15,887 bases of DNA from an uncultured Clostridia bacterium (GCA_946006915.1 CAMFZK010000010.1:1-15887); one strand, 5' to 3'; shown: positions 6,323-14,103, counted from the stretch's first letter. Notes: generated from the sequence alone by a model not told the origin. Numbers and translations are program-made.

Positions 6323-9148
6323 ATGAGAATTTATGAAAACCCTTTAAAAACAAGTGAAAACAGATTAAACCCGCGCAGTTGGTATATTCCCGAAGGTGCA
6401 GAATACCTTAATTTAAACGGCGAGTGGAATTTTGCATTTTTTGAAAACGGTGACAAAGTAAAAGAAGTAAAAACGTGGGACAAAATCACCGTTCCGTCCT
6501 GCTGGCAACTGAAAGGTTATGAAAATCCGAATTATTCTAATGTTAACTATCCGTTCCCTTGCGACCCTCCCTATGTGCCGGATATTAACCCTGTTGGTAT
6601 TTATGAACGTGAATTTGAAATTACGGATAACAGCCGTAACTCCTACCTCGTATTTGAGGGTGTTTCTTCTGTTGCGGAAGTTTACATAAACGGTAAATAT
6701 GTGGGATTTTCACAGGGAAGCCGGCTTATGGCGGAATTTGATATAACCGATTATGTTCAAAAGGGAACTAATACTGTTAGAGTGTATGTTCGCAAATGGT
6801 GTGCGGGAAGTTACCTTGAAGACCAGGACGCTTTCCGTTTTAACGGTATTTTCAGGGATGTATATATCCTTTCACGTAATAAAGGACATATTTTTGATTT
6901 AGATATTAAAACCGAAGATAATAAAATAATTTGTACTGCTGACAAAGATTTTAAAGCAGAGGTATTTGACGGGGATATACTTTTAAATTCGGGCAATTCT
7001 GAAAACGGCAAGGCGACCTTTGAAATTGCAAACCCTAAAAAATGGACCGCCGAAACACCTAATCTTTATACCGTAAAGATTTATTCGGCAGGGGAAACAA
7101 TCACCCGAAAAATCGGCTTTAGAACAATAGAAATTTCCGCCGATTACGAACTTTTAATAAACGGTACTCCGGTTAAACTTAAGGGTGTAAACCACCACGA
7201 TACCCACCCGGAAAAGGGTTGGACAATGTCGGACGAGGATATATTAAACGATTTAAAACTTATTAAGTCGCTTAATATAAATACCGTTAGAACTTCCCAC
7301 TATCCGCCGTCACCTAAATTCTTGGATTACTGCGATGAACTAGGTCTTTATGTAATACTTGAAACCGATATTGAAACCCACGGATTTTTAAGGCGTTTTG
7401 CCAATGTGAGTTACTGCTTTGACGTTGATTCTAACGATTGGCCTTGTGTAAACAAACAGTGGAAAAATGAATTTTTAAACCGTATGGAACGTGCTTACGA
7501 GCGTGATAAAATTCATACTTCCATTATTATGTGGTCAACCGGTAACGAAAGCGGATTCGGCGAAAATCAGCACGATATGATTGAATGGCTGAAAGAGCGT
7601 GACAAGGTCCGTTTAGCGCATTGTGAAGACGCTTCGAGAAAAGGTACACCCGATAATACGGATGTATTCTCCATGATGTATCCCGCTGTTGACACTATTG
7701 AAAATTGGGCAAATGACGATAATATTAAACAACCGGTATTTATGTGCGAATATGCCCATGCAATGGGTAACGGTCCCGGTGATGTTTGGGATTATTGGAA
7801 GGCAATATACGCTAACAAAAAACTTATCGGCGGTTGTGTTTGGGAATGGGCTGACCACGTTGTTTTGGATAACGGTGTTCAAAAATACGGTGGTGATTTT
7901 AAAACCGAACTCACACACGAAGGCAACTTCTGCTGTGACGGTATGGTATTTTCCGACCGCAGTTTTAAAGCAGGCACTTATGAAATTAAAACTGCCTACG
8001 CACCTTTCCGTATTAGGGTGGAAAATGGCAACCTTTATATTAAAAACTGTTTTGATTTTACTTCATTTGAAAACTATTCTTTCCTATACGAAATTACGGC
8101 AGACGGAGAAACAGTAGAAAAACAGAGCATAGCTCTTACCGCCAAGCCGGGTGAAGAAACCGCAGTTGCATTAACCGCAAAACTTCCCGAAACCTGCAAA
8201 TTAGGTTGTTATGTAAGCGTTAGAATGTTAGACAATAACGGTTTCGAACTAGGCGTTTTACAAGAACAGTTGCCCGTAACTGTTAAAAAGACAGAGGTAC
8301 AGGGAGAGCCGCTTAATGTTACCGACGGTGAATTTGAAATCACCGCAAAGGGTAATGATTTTTGCTATGTTTTGTCTAAACAAACGGGAAATTTTGTAAG
8401 TATTATTAAGAATGGAAAAGAACAACTTTTAGAACCCGCCAAACTGTCTTATTTCCGTGCCACTACCGACAATGACCGAAATGTAAGGGCATTATGGGAC
8501 AGAACAAACATTTGGCAAGGCGAAAACTTTGACTGTGTGTTTACTAAAATTTACGACTGCGAAGCAAAGGATAATAAGGTTACATTTACCGCATCTTCCG
8601 CAGGTGTTTCACGTAAACCCTTCTTTAACTTTACTCTTTGCTATGAATTTTTCAAAAACGGCGAGGTTAAGGTTTTGCTAAACGGTAAAATCCGTGAAAA
8701 TGTGGTTTGGTTACCCCGTTTGGGATTTGAATTTAAACTTCCTTACGCAAACGATAAATTCACATACTTCGGAAACGGTCCGCTTGAAAGTTACTGTGAT
8801 ATGACACACCACGGCGTTGTGGGATTCCATAGCAGTAACGCAGACGGCGAATATGTAAACTATGTCCGTCCGCAAGAACACGGCAACCATACCGACTGTA
8901 AATTGCTTAATATTGATAATTCGCTTGAATTCCGTGCGGATAATATGGAAATCAGTGTTTTGCATCACAGCATCCAATCTATCGACTTTGCAAACCATAC
9001 CGACCAACTTAAAAAGTCTGACGGAACACAGGTAAGGGTGGATTATAAAGTTTCGGGTATCGGTTCCAATTCCTGCGGTCCCGAACTTATGGAAAAATAC
9101 CGCTTGTCCGAAAAGGATATTAACTTTAAGTTTATTTTGTCAGTATAA
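6323..9148 (+). CDS. Glycoside hydrolase family 2, LacZ-type beta-galactosidase
   Basis: A 941-residue cytoplasmic enzyme with no signal peptide. Domains in order: jelly-roll sugar-binding domain (about 30-183, with the LacZ motif SYLEDQD and GIFRDVYI), an Ig-like domain (about 185-275), the TIM barrel (about 278-560), a second Ig-like domain, and the beta-sandwich small-chain domain to the C terminus (FRATTDNDR to the end). The acid/base is Glu409 in TGNESGFG and the nucleophile Glu476 in MCEYAHAMGNGPG. Glu351 and His353 in DIETHG match E. coli Glu416 and His418. The residue matching E. coli Trp999, which lines the aglycone site, appears to be Cys918 in GSNSCGP, as in several clostridial relatives. 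It hydrolyses terminal beta-galactosides, though a related beta-linked sugar cannot be excluded. An AAAGGAAGG site precedes ATG 6323, 20 nt after the AraC stop, so the two form one transcript. Confidence 0.92.
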   Translation: MRIYENPLKTSENRLNPRSWYIPEGAEYLNLNGEWNFAFFENGDKVKEVKTWDKITVPSCWQLKGYENPNYSNVNYPFPCDPPYVPDINPVGIYEREFEITDNSRNSYLVFEGVSSVAEVYINGKYVGFSQGSRLMAEFDITDYVQKGTNTVRVYVRKWCAGSYLEDQDAFRFNGIFRDVYILSRNKGHIFDLDIKTEDNKIICTADKDFKAEVFDGDILLNSGNSENGKATFEIANPKKWTAETPNLYTVKIYSAGETITRKIGFRTIEISADYELLINGTPVKLKGVNHHDTHPEKGWTMSDEDILNDLKLIKSLNINTVRTSHYPPSPKFLDYCDELGLYVILETDIETHGFLRRFANVSYCFDVDSNDWPCVNKQWKNEFLNRMERAYERDKIHTSIIMWSTGNESGFGENQHDMIEWLKERDKVRLAHCEDASRKGTPDNTDVFSMMYPAVDTIENWANDDNIKQPVFMCEYAHAMGNGPGDVWDYWKAIYANKKLIGGCVWEWADHVVLDNGVQKYGGDFKTELTHEGNFCCDGMVFSDRSFKAGTYEIKTAYAPFRIRVENGNLYIKNCFDFTSFENYSFLYEITADGETVEKQSIALTAKPGEETAVALTAKLPETCKLGCYVSVRMLDNNGFELGVLQEQLPVTVKKTEVQGEPLNVTDGEFEITAKGNDFCYVLSKQTGNFVSIIKNGKEQLLEPAKLSYFRATTDNDRNVRALWDRTNIWQGENFDCVFTKIYDCEAKDNKVTFTASSAGVSRKPFFNFTLCYEFFKNGEVKVLLNGKIRENVVWLPRLGFEFKLPYANDKFTYFGNGPLESYCDMTHHGVVGFHSSNADGEYVNYVRPQEHGNHTDCKLLNIDNSLEFRADNMEISVLHHSIQSIDFANHTDQLKKSDGTQVRVDYKVSGIGSNSCGPELMEKYRLSEKDINFKFILSV

Positions 9149-9159
9149 GTTTAAAAATT

Positions 9160-9208
9160 AAAAAGCACACCTAAATTCCCGTAAAACGGCTTTAGGTGTG
9201 CTTTTTTT
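9160..9208. terminator. Bidirectional terminator shared by convergent GH2 and DUF4380 genes
   Basis: A perfect 16-bp stem joins AAAAAGCACACCTAAA (9160-9175) and TTTAGGTGTGCTTTTT (9191-9206). The 15-nt loop holds a further CCGT/ACGG mini-stem. A T-run follows on the plus strand, and the A-run before the stem gives a T-run on the minus strand. It lies between the GH2 stop (9148) and the end of the minus-strand gene (9232), so it can serve both. Confidence 0.92.
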
Positions 9209-9231
9209 GAGATTAAAATGAAATGTATATT

Positions 9232-10164
9232 CTATATTTTAGTTAAAAACGCATCTACCGCATTTTCGTCGGCAAAGTCAACTTCGCACGGTTTCTTGAA
9301 AAGTGACCAACTTTCAACCATAGTATTTTCTTCACCCGAAGCCACCTTTTTAACCTCGCTTAAATTTTCAATTTCAAGTATAGTATTATCGGTATAGGTT
9401 TCAAACGAAACGCCGTTGTCGGGGTAGATTCCGTCGGGATGGTTATTCTCGTACTTTTTGCAGAAAATATCGTTGCTGTTTACATAGTAAACCTGACCGC
9501 CGTTAAGGTCTAAACCGATTTTTAAAGGTGTTTTTGCGTTAGTGTCCTGCTTTACGGTAACATACTTTTTGCCGAAACGCAAACGGCTGTCGCTTAAATC
9601 GGTATAAGGCCAAACCGAAATTGTGCGGTTTGCCAAATACCCTGTATCGTTAGTGTTCATAGGAATAATTAAAGTTCCGTCAGCGGCGGCAACGCTTATG
9701 CACCAAACCGCAAATTCCTTTTCTTTATCGGAAATATTTTTAATTGTTGTTTTAATCTGCATATTTGCGTCGTCGGGGTCCATTTTGATTTCGAACATCT
9801 TTTTAACGCCGTTTTTAGTATCGTCCGGTTGTTCAAAAACCGCACCGTTTTCGGTAACGGTGTATTTTACGGGTTGGTCGTCGGGTGTGTAGGTTTCGGG
9901 GTAGGTTTCTTTTGTCATCCAAACTCGGTGTCCGCCGAAATTTTCCCACGCTTTGCCTTCGCCGTAATAGTCGGTATAAACTTTATCGGTCTTTGGGGTG
10001 AATGCTTTGCGGTTGTCACATAAAATGTTTTTGCCGCCTAAAAAGCCGAAACGAATAATTCTCGGTCCTAAATCAACCGTGACATACGCCTCAATTTCAT
10101 CGTTGGAAATAACAACGCATTTGCCGTATTCCTTGTAATTTTCAATTTCTCTTACACTTACCAT
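9232..10164 (-). CDS. DUF4380 / galactose-mutarotase-like protein
   Basis: A 310-residue soluble protein that resembles the DUF4380 group of galactose-mutarotase-like beta-sandwich proteins. Seen: the opening CVVISNDEIEAYVTVDLGPRI-type strands (about 17-36), where an aldose 1-epimerase has its first sheet; then GGHRVWMTKE (about 78-87) and YTPDDQPV, which match the GGHR...W and TYxPDxxPV pattern I associate with this family. It is otherwise rich in beta strands. Family members have no settled activity; sugar binding or mutarotation is inferred from the fold. The start ATG is 6 nt after the TGA stop of tmcAL, and its ribosome binding site overlaps that stop, so expression is tied to tmcAL. It lies convergent to a beta-galactosidase gene, which suits a galactose-related role but is not proof. 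Confidence 0.65.
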   Translation of the reverse strand: MVSVREIENYKEYGKCVVISNDEIEAYVTVDLGPRIIRFGFLGGKNILCDNRKAFTPKTDKVYTDYYGEGKAWENFGGHRVWMTKETYPETYTPDDQPVKYTVTENGAVFEQPDDTKNGVKKMFEIKMDPDDANMQIKTTIKNISDKEKEFAVWCISVAAADGTLIIPMNTNDTGYLANRTISVWPYTDLSDSRLRFGKKYVTVKQDTNAKTPLKIGLDLNGGQVYYVNSNDIFCKKYENNHPDGIYPDNGVSFETYTDNTILEIENLSEVKKVASGEENTMVESWSLFKKPCEVDFADENAVDAFLTKI

Positions 10165-10170
10165 TTTTTA

Positions 10171-10178
10171 TCACCCTT
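10171..10178 (-). promoter_or_regulatory. Ribosome binding site overlapping the tmcAL stop codon
   Basis: On the minus strand AAGGGTGA contains both the final Gly codon and TGA stop of tmcAL and the ribosome binding site of the next gene, whose ATG (10164) follows six bases later. Ribosomes ending tmcAL are thus placed to start the DUF4380 gene. Confidence 0.7.
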
Positions 10179-11337
10179 TTATTAAATTTGCTTTGTATTC
10201 ATAACCGCATTCGAGCGGTTTGTTTAGTGATAACATATATAAATCGGTCGCAAGTACTTCGGTTTTAAAAAGTTTGTTTGCCGAAAGGCACAAATTTTCA
10301 ATCTCCTTTGCCCGCAAAACAATGGGTATGGGGGATTTTTTTATATTTTCTTTCAAAACCTGCTCGCCCGTTTTATTAAAACCCAAAACCCGAATATACG
10401 GCGGTTTTTTCATAAAAAGTGAATTATCAACACCTAAAACCGCTGAAAGCACAAGCCGTCTTATTCTGGCGTGGGTGTAACGTTTTACCTTTAATGAGTC
10501 ATAAAGTTCCCCGAGCGTGGTGGCGGTTTTAATTGCCCCGAAAAGTTTATTTTCCACACCTTCGCTCAAATCGGGCAGAGTTTTAAAATCTTCTAAACTT
10601 TTTGTCCTTAAAATACCTAAAATTACGGTTTCTATATTCTTAATGTCAGATAGATTTTCATATTTTAAAAGTTTTAAATTTTCTTCGCTTATATAATTTT
10701 TGCAAAAATCACAGTCACCGCTTATCAGTTTTTCCCGCAGGAGCGATGCCGAAACAAAATCGTCCGCAATCTCGTCACTATCGTGCATTGCACCTTGTCT
10801 GGCAACGGTTTTGCAGTCCATTTTCGATTGAATTTTGCCCATTGCGGTAATATATTCAACCGCAAGATTGTTGTTGGGTTTGTCCAAAATTCCGCTTTTA
10901 AGTCCGCATTCGGTTGCGGTTTTCTCCCGTGCGGCGGCAAAGGTTGTGCCGTTTTGCAAGTTTTTATTTAGTTTTTCGCTAAATTCTTTGGAATTTAATA
11001 TTTCGCTTGCGGCTTTAAGTTCTGTAATTTTACCGCTTTCACTCCCGAAAATCAAAGAATTGCACCCTACGGCATCTAAAACCGATACCCCGCCGAAAGC
11101 AAAATTCTGTGCGGTGGAAAGGGAATAGCAAACCGGCAGTTCCAGCACCAAATCAACCCCGCTTTGCAAAGCCATTTTAGTGCGGTTTCTTTTTTCTGTT
11201 ATCGCAGTATCTCCCCGCTGGACAAAATTTCCGCTTATAACGGCGGCAACCGCACCGTCTTTTTTAGCGAAATCTATTAAAAATTTATGTCCCGAATGCA
11301 GGGGATTAAACTCGGCAATTATTCCTGTTAAATGCAA
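10171..11337 (-). CDS. tmcAL: tRNA(Met) cytidine acetate ligase TmcAL (YlbM family)
   Basis: A 388-residue enzyme that uses ATP and acetate to acetylate C34 of elongator tRNA-Met (ac4C), through an acetyl-adenylate. Seen: the nucleotidyltransferase signature GIIAEFNPLHSGHKF with its HxGH-type motif, AVISGNFVQRGD, TEKRNRTKMAL, the LVLELPVCYSLSTAQNFA segment and FGSESG, all typical of TmcAL; length agrees with about 400 for the family. The reading frame extends to a TTG at 11376, but homologues begin a few residues before GIIAEFNP. The TTG at 11337 fits this and follows a partial site AAGAAGTGAG. The upstream extension is also overlapped by the divergent ackA promoter. The gene lies back to back with ackA, whose product handles the same metabolite, acetate; this neighbourhood recurs in Firmicutes. 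It is co-transcribed with the DUF4380 gene. Confidence 0.9.
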   Translation of the reverse strand: MHLTGIIAEFNPLHSGHKFLIDFAKKDGAVAAVISGNFVQRGDTAITEKRNRTKMALQSGVDLVLELPVCYSLSTAQNFAFGGVSVLDAVGCNSLIFGSESGKITELKAASEILNSKEFSEKLNKNLQNGTTFAAAREKTATECGLKSGILDKPNNNLAVEYITAMGKIQSKMDCKTVARQGAMHDSDEIADDFVSASLLREKLISGDCDFCKNYISEENLKLLKYENLSDIKNIETVILGILRTKSLEDFKTLPDLSEGVENKLFGAIKTATTLGELYDSLKVKRYTHARIRRLVLSAVLGVDNSLFMKKPPYIRVLGFNKTGEQVLKENIKKSPIPIVLRAKEIENLCLSANKLFKTEVLATDLYMLSLNKPLECGYEYKANLIKG

Positions 11338-11360
11338 TTTCTCACTTCTTTTAAAAAAAC

Positions 11361-11389
11361 TTGAAAAGACCGACAAAATATAGTATTAT
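11361..11389 (+). promoter_or_regulatory. Predicted sigma-A promoter of ackA-galK
   Basis: TTGAAA (11361-11366), a 17-nt spacer and TATTAT (11384-11389). The start point would be near 11396, leaving a leader of about 60 nt before ATG 11458. The boxes match the consensus at five of six positions each. Confidence 0.65.
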
Positions 11390-11405
11390 TATATTGTATA
11401 AAACT

Positions 11406-11434
11406 ATAATAGCACAAAGGGTGTTTAAATTCAA
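11406..11434 (-). promoter_or_regulatory. Predicted extended -10 promoter of tmcAL
   Basis: On the minus strand TTGAAT (11434-11429), a 17-nt spacer and TATTAT (11411-11406), with TG one base before the -10 hexamer. The start point would be near 11399, giving a leader of about 60 nt to TTG 11337. It faces the ackA promoter. Confidence 0.6.
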
Positions 11435-11457
11435 TATTTTTTAACGGAGGAAAGTTT

Positions 11458-12654
11458 ATGAAAATCTTTGTGGTAAATGCGGGAAGTTCTTCCCTTAAAT
11501 ATCAACTTATTGATATGGAAAACGAACAGGTATTGGCAAAAGGTCTTTGCGAAAGAATAGGTGTTACCGGCGCTATTTCACACAAATCGGCGGACGGCAG
11601 AACCTACACCGCCGAAACTCCTATGCCTACCCACAGCGAAGCGTTTGAAGCAGTAGTTTACGCTCTTACAAAATCCGAAGCCAAGGTTATTGACTCTTTT
11701 GACGAAATTGCCGCAATAGGTCACCGTATTGTGCAGGGCGGCAGTATCTTTAAGGGTTCTTGCCTTATTACCCCCGAAGCATTACAGCAAATTGACGATT
11801 TAGGCGCATTAGCACCGCTTCACAACCCCGCTCACGTGCTTGGTATTAAAGCGTGTATTAAAACTTTCGGCACCGAAAAACCGCAGGTTGCAGTGTTTGA
11901 CACTTCTTTCCACCAAACAATGCCCGAACACGTTTATATGTATGCACTCCCTTACGAATACTACGAAAAATACGGTGTTCGCAAATACGGTGCACACGGT
12001 ACAAGCCACGGTTTTGTAAGCAGCCGTTTGGCAGAGGTTATAGGCAAAGATAAAAAAGATTTAAAAATGATTGTTTGTCACTTGGGTAACGGTTGTTCCA
12101 TTACCGCCGTTAAGGACGGTGTTTGTTACGATACTTCAATGGGCTTTACCCCGCTTGACGGATTTATGATGGGTACACGTACAGGTACTCTTGACCCTTC
12201 GGCTTTAACCTTTATTGCCGAAAAAGAAAACCTAACCCCTGCCGATATTAACCGCATTTGCAACAAAGAATCGGGTATGCTTGGTATTTCGGGCGTTTCT
12301 AATGACAACCGTGATATTGCCGCAGCCGCTGCCGCAGGCAACCACCGTGCCAAACTTGCTACCGATATGCAACGCTACCAAATTCTTAAATTCGTCGGTT
12401 CATATATTGCCGCTATGAACGGCGTGGACGCTATTGCCTTTACCGGCGGTATCGGTGAAAATGACGGCGAACTCCGCAAGTACGTTTGTGACAATTTGGG
12501 TTATATGGGGGTTAAGATAGACGATGAAAAGAACACCTTACGTGGTACGGAAGTTAAAATTTCTACCGATCACAGTAAGGTAGATGTATATGTAATTCCC
12601 ACTAACGAAGAACTGGCTATTGCAAGAGATACTTTAAAAATTATTTCAAAATAA
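11458..12654 (+). CDS. ackA: Acetate kinase
   Basis: A 398-residue cytoplasmic kinase that converts acetyl phosphate and ADP to acetate and ATP, the energy-yielding end step of acetate fermentation. All family motifs are present: NAGSSSLKYQL near the N terminus, IGHRIVQGG (with the substrate Arg of this loop), PLHNPAH, VFDTSFHQTMP, YGAHGTSHGFVS, HLGNGCSI, MGTRTGTLDPS with the catalytic Arg, and FTGGIGEN near the C terminus. One small departure is Gln where most homologues have the second His of the HRVVHGG motif; this is not a catalytic position. The length is normal. A GGAGG site lies 7 nt before the ATG. No phosphotransacetylase gene is adjacent in the window; the next gene is a galactokinase-like gene 10 nt downstream. 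Confidence 0.97.
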   Translation: MKIFVVNAGSSSLKYQLIDMENEQVLAKGLCERIGVTGAISHKSADGRTYTAETPMPTHSEAFEAVVYALTKSEAKVIDSFDEIAAIGHRIVQGGSIFKGSCLITPEALQQIDDLGALAPLHNPAHVLGIKACIKTFGTEKPQVAVFDTSFHQTMPEHVYMYALPYEYYEKYGVRKYGAHGTSHGFVSSRLAEVIGKDKKDLKMIVCHLGNGCSITAVKDGVCYDTSMGFTPLDGFMMGTRTGTLDPSALTFIAEKENLTPADINRICNKESGMLGISGVSNDNRDIAAAAAAGNHRAKLATDMQRYQILKFVGSYIAAMNGVDAIAFTGGIGENDGELRKYVCDNLGYMGVKIDDEKNTLRGTEVKISTDHSKVDVYVIPTNEELAIARDTLKIISK

Positions 12655-12664
12655 GAGGTGCTTT

Positions 12665-13936
12665 ATGAATATTTCGGAAATTAAATCCAATATAAAAAAC
12701 GGCAACTATGACAAGGATTTTGCAATGCTTTACGGCGATGTAAAATCCGCTAAAGAGCGTTATTTAACGGCTTGCGAAGAATTTGAAAAAATTTACCCCG
12801 TATCTAAAGATATTCGTATTTTCTCTGCCCCCGGCAGAACCGAGGTCGGCGGAAACCATACCGACCACCAACACGGAAGCGTTTTAGCCGGCGGTGTTAA
12901 TCTTGACGTTATTGCGATTGTTTCCGAAAATGACGATAGCACCGTTCGCATTAAATCGCAAGGTTACGATATGGACGTGATTGACGTTTCGGACCTTTCG
13001 GCGGACGACAAACAAAAAGGTCAGGCAATCGCTTTAATTAAGGGCGTTTTGTATAAGTTCAGTGAACTCGGACATAAAATCGGCGGTTTTAACGCTTACA
13101 CCACTTCTAACGTATTAAAGGGCTCGGGACTTTCTTCCTCTGCTGCTTTTGAAGTGCTTGTAGGAAATATTGTAAACGGACTTTTCGCAAATGGCAGTGT
13201 AAGTGCCATTGAAATTGCAAAAATCGGTCAGTTTGCCGAAAGGGATTACTTTGGTAAGCCCTGCGGTTTGTTAGACCAAATGGCTTCTTCACTCGGCGGT
13301 TTTACCTATGCCGATTTTAATAACCCTGCCGACCCCGTTACCGAAAAAATCGACCTTGACATTAAAAAATACGGCTATACCCTTTGTGTTGTTGATACCG
13401 GCGGAAACCACGCCAATTTAACACAGGACTATGCCGATATTACCATTGAATGTAAGCAAATTAGCAACGCTTTGGGTGTTGAATTTTTAAGAGATGCCGA
13501 TACCGACAAGTTCTATAACTCATTAGCGGAATTACGCAAAGAATACGGCGAACGTGCAGTACTTCGTGCTTTCCACTTCTTTAACGAACAGGAGCGTGTA
13601 CTTAAACAACGTGAATGTTTAAAGCAAGGCAAATTCGAAGAATTTTTGAACCTTGTTAACGAATCGGGTCAATCCTCTTACGATTATTTGCAAAACCTTT
13701 ATTCAACTACTGCGGTTAAGGAACAGGGCTTATCCCTTGCTATTGCACTTACCAAGCAATTCTTAAACGGAAAAGGTGCTTGCCGTGTTCACGGCGGCGG
13801 TTTTGCAGGTACTATTCAGTGCTACATACCCACCGAACGGCTTTTGGAATACAAGCAAATGATTGAAAAATGTTACGGTGAAAACAGTTGTTGCGTGCTT
13901 AATATCCGTCCTGTCGGAGGATATGAAATTAAGTAA
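12665..13936 (+). CDS. Galactokinase-like GHMP kinase with altered sugar-binding motif
   Basis: A 423-residue GHMP-family sugar kinase, longer than the roughly 390 of E. coli GalK. Seen: APGRTEVGGNHTDH (55-68), the galactokinase signature in altered form; the ATP loop LKGSGLSSSAA (151-161); CGLLDQMAS with the likely catalytic base Asp204; and VHGGGFAGT near the C terminus as motif 3. The catalytic Arg (58), His65 and Asp67 remain. In classical galactokinases the signature reads GRxNxxGEHTD; the Glu that contacts the sugar is Asn64 here. Galactose-1-phosphate formation (Leloir pathway) is the default expectation, but another sugar is possible. The gene starts 10 nt after ackA with a GAGGTG site next to the ackA stop, so it shares that transcript, and it ends at a strong terminator. 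No galT or galE is nearby. Confidence 0.85.
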   Translation: MNISEIKSNIKNGNYDKDFAMLYGDVKSAKERYLTACEEFEKIYPVSKDIRIFSAPGRTEVGGNHTDHQHGSVLAGGVNLDVIAIVSENDDSTVRIKSQGYDMDVIDVSDLSADDKQKGQAIALIKGVLYKFSELGHKIGGFNAYTTSNVLKGSGLSSSAAFEVLVGNIVNGLFANGSVSAIEIAKIGQFAERDYFGKPCGLLDQMASSLGGFTYADFNNPADPVTEKIDLDIKKYGYTLCVVDTGGNHANLTQDYADITIECKQISNALGVEFLRDADTDKFYNSLAELRKEYGERAVLRAFHFFNEQERVLKQRECLKQGKFEEFLNLVNESGQSSYDYLQNLYSTTAVKEQGLSLAIALTKQFLNGKGACRVHGGGFAGTIQCYIPTERLLEYKQMIEKCYGENSCCVLNIRPVGGYEIK

Positions 13937-13940
13937 AATT

Positions 13941-13967
13941 ATAACCCCCTTTATGGGGGTTATTTTT
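13941..13967 (+). terminator. Rho-independent terminator of ackA-galK
   Basis: ATAACCCCC (13941-13949) and GGGGGTTAT (13955-13963) form a perfect 9-bp stem with a TTTAT loop, followed by TTTT. It begins 5 nt after the galactokinase stop. Confidence 0.93.
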
Positions 13968-14068
13968 GTGCCGTTTAAACTTTTGATTTTACTCAAGGTT
14001 GGCAAAATAAATAAAACTTATCATACAATTTATCTTAAACTGTATAAATGCAATAAATAATTTACAAA

Positions 14069-14086
14069 TTGTTATTGATTTAACAA
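14069..14086. promoter_or_regulatory. Candidate Rex (NADH/NAD+ sensor) operator
   Basis: TTGTTATTGATTTAACAA matches the clostridial Rex consensus TTGTTAA-N4-TTAACAA at 13 of 14 fixed positions. It is part of a 7-bp inverted repeat, ATTGTTA (14068-14074) and TAACAAT (14081-14087), that exactly brackets the -35 box of the next gene. A bound repressor would block RNA polymerase. The match is by eye; the rex gene itself is not in the window. Confidence 0.6.
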
Positions 14087-14103
14087 TCGGGTTGTTGTAT
14101 AAT
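14075..14103 (+). promoter_or_regulatory. Sigma-A promoter of the short-chain dehydrogenase gene
   Basis: TTGATT (14075-14080), a 17-nt spacer and a perfect TATAAT (14098-14103). The start point is expected near 14110, about 28 nt before the ATG. The -35 box is the centre of the inverted repeat described as a Rex site. Confidence 0.8.

Noticed and set aside
7689..8117. 142-codon open frame inside the GH2 gene
   Set aside because: It is an out-of-frame shadow within the catalytic and following domains of GH2, with no domain and no ribosome binding site.
11338..11376. 13-residue N-terminal extension of TmcAL from TTG 11376
   Set aside because: TmcAL homologues begin just before GIIAEFNP, and the extension overlaps the ackA promoter without a ribosome binding site of its own.
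11390..11457. CcpA (cre) site upstream of ackA
   Set aside because: ackA is a classic CcpA target in Bacillus, but I could not find a convincing TGNAANCGNTNNCA match here or in the 5233-5510 region.
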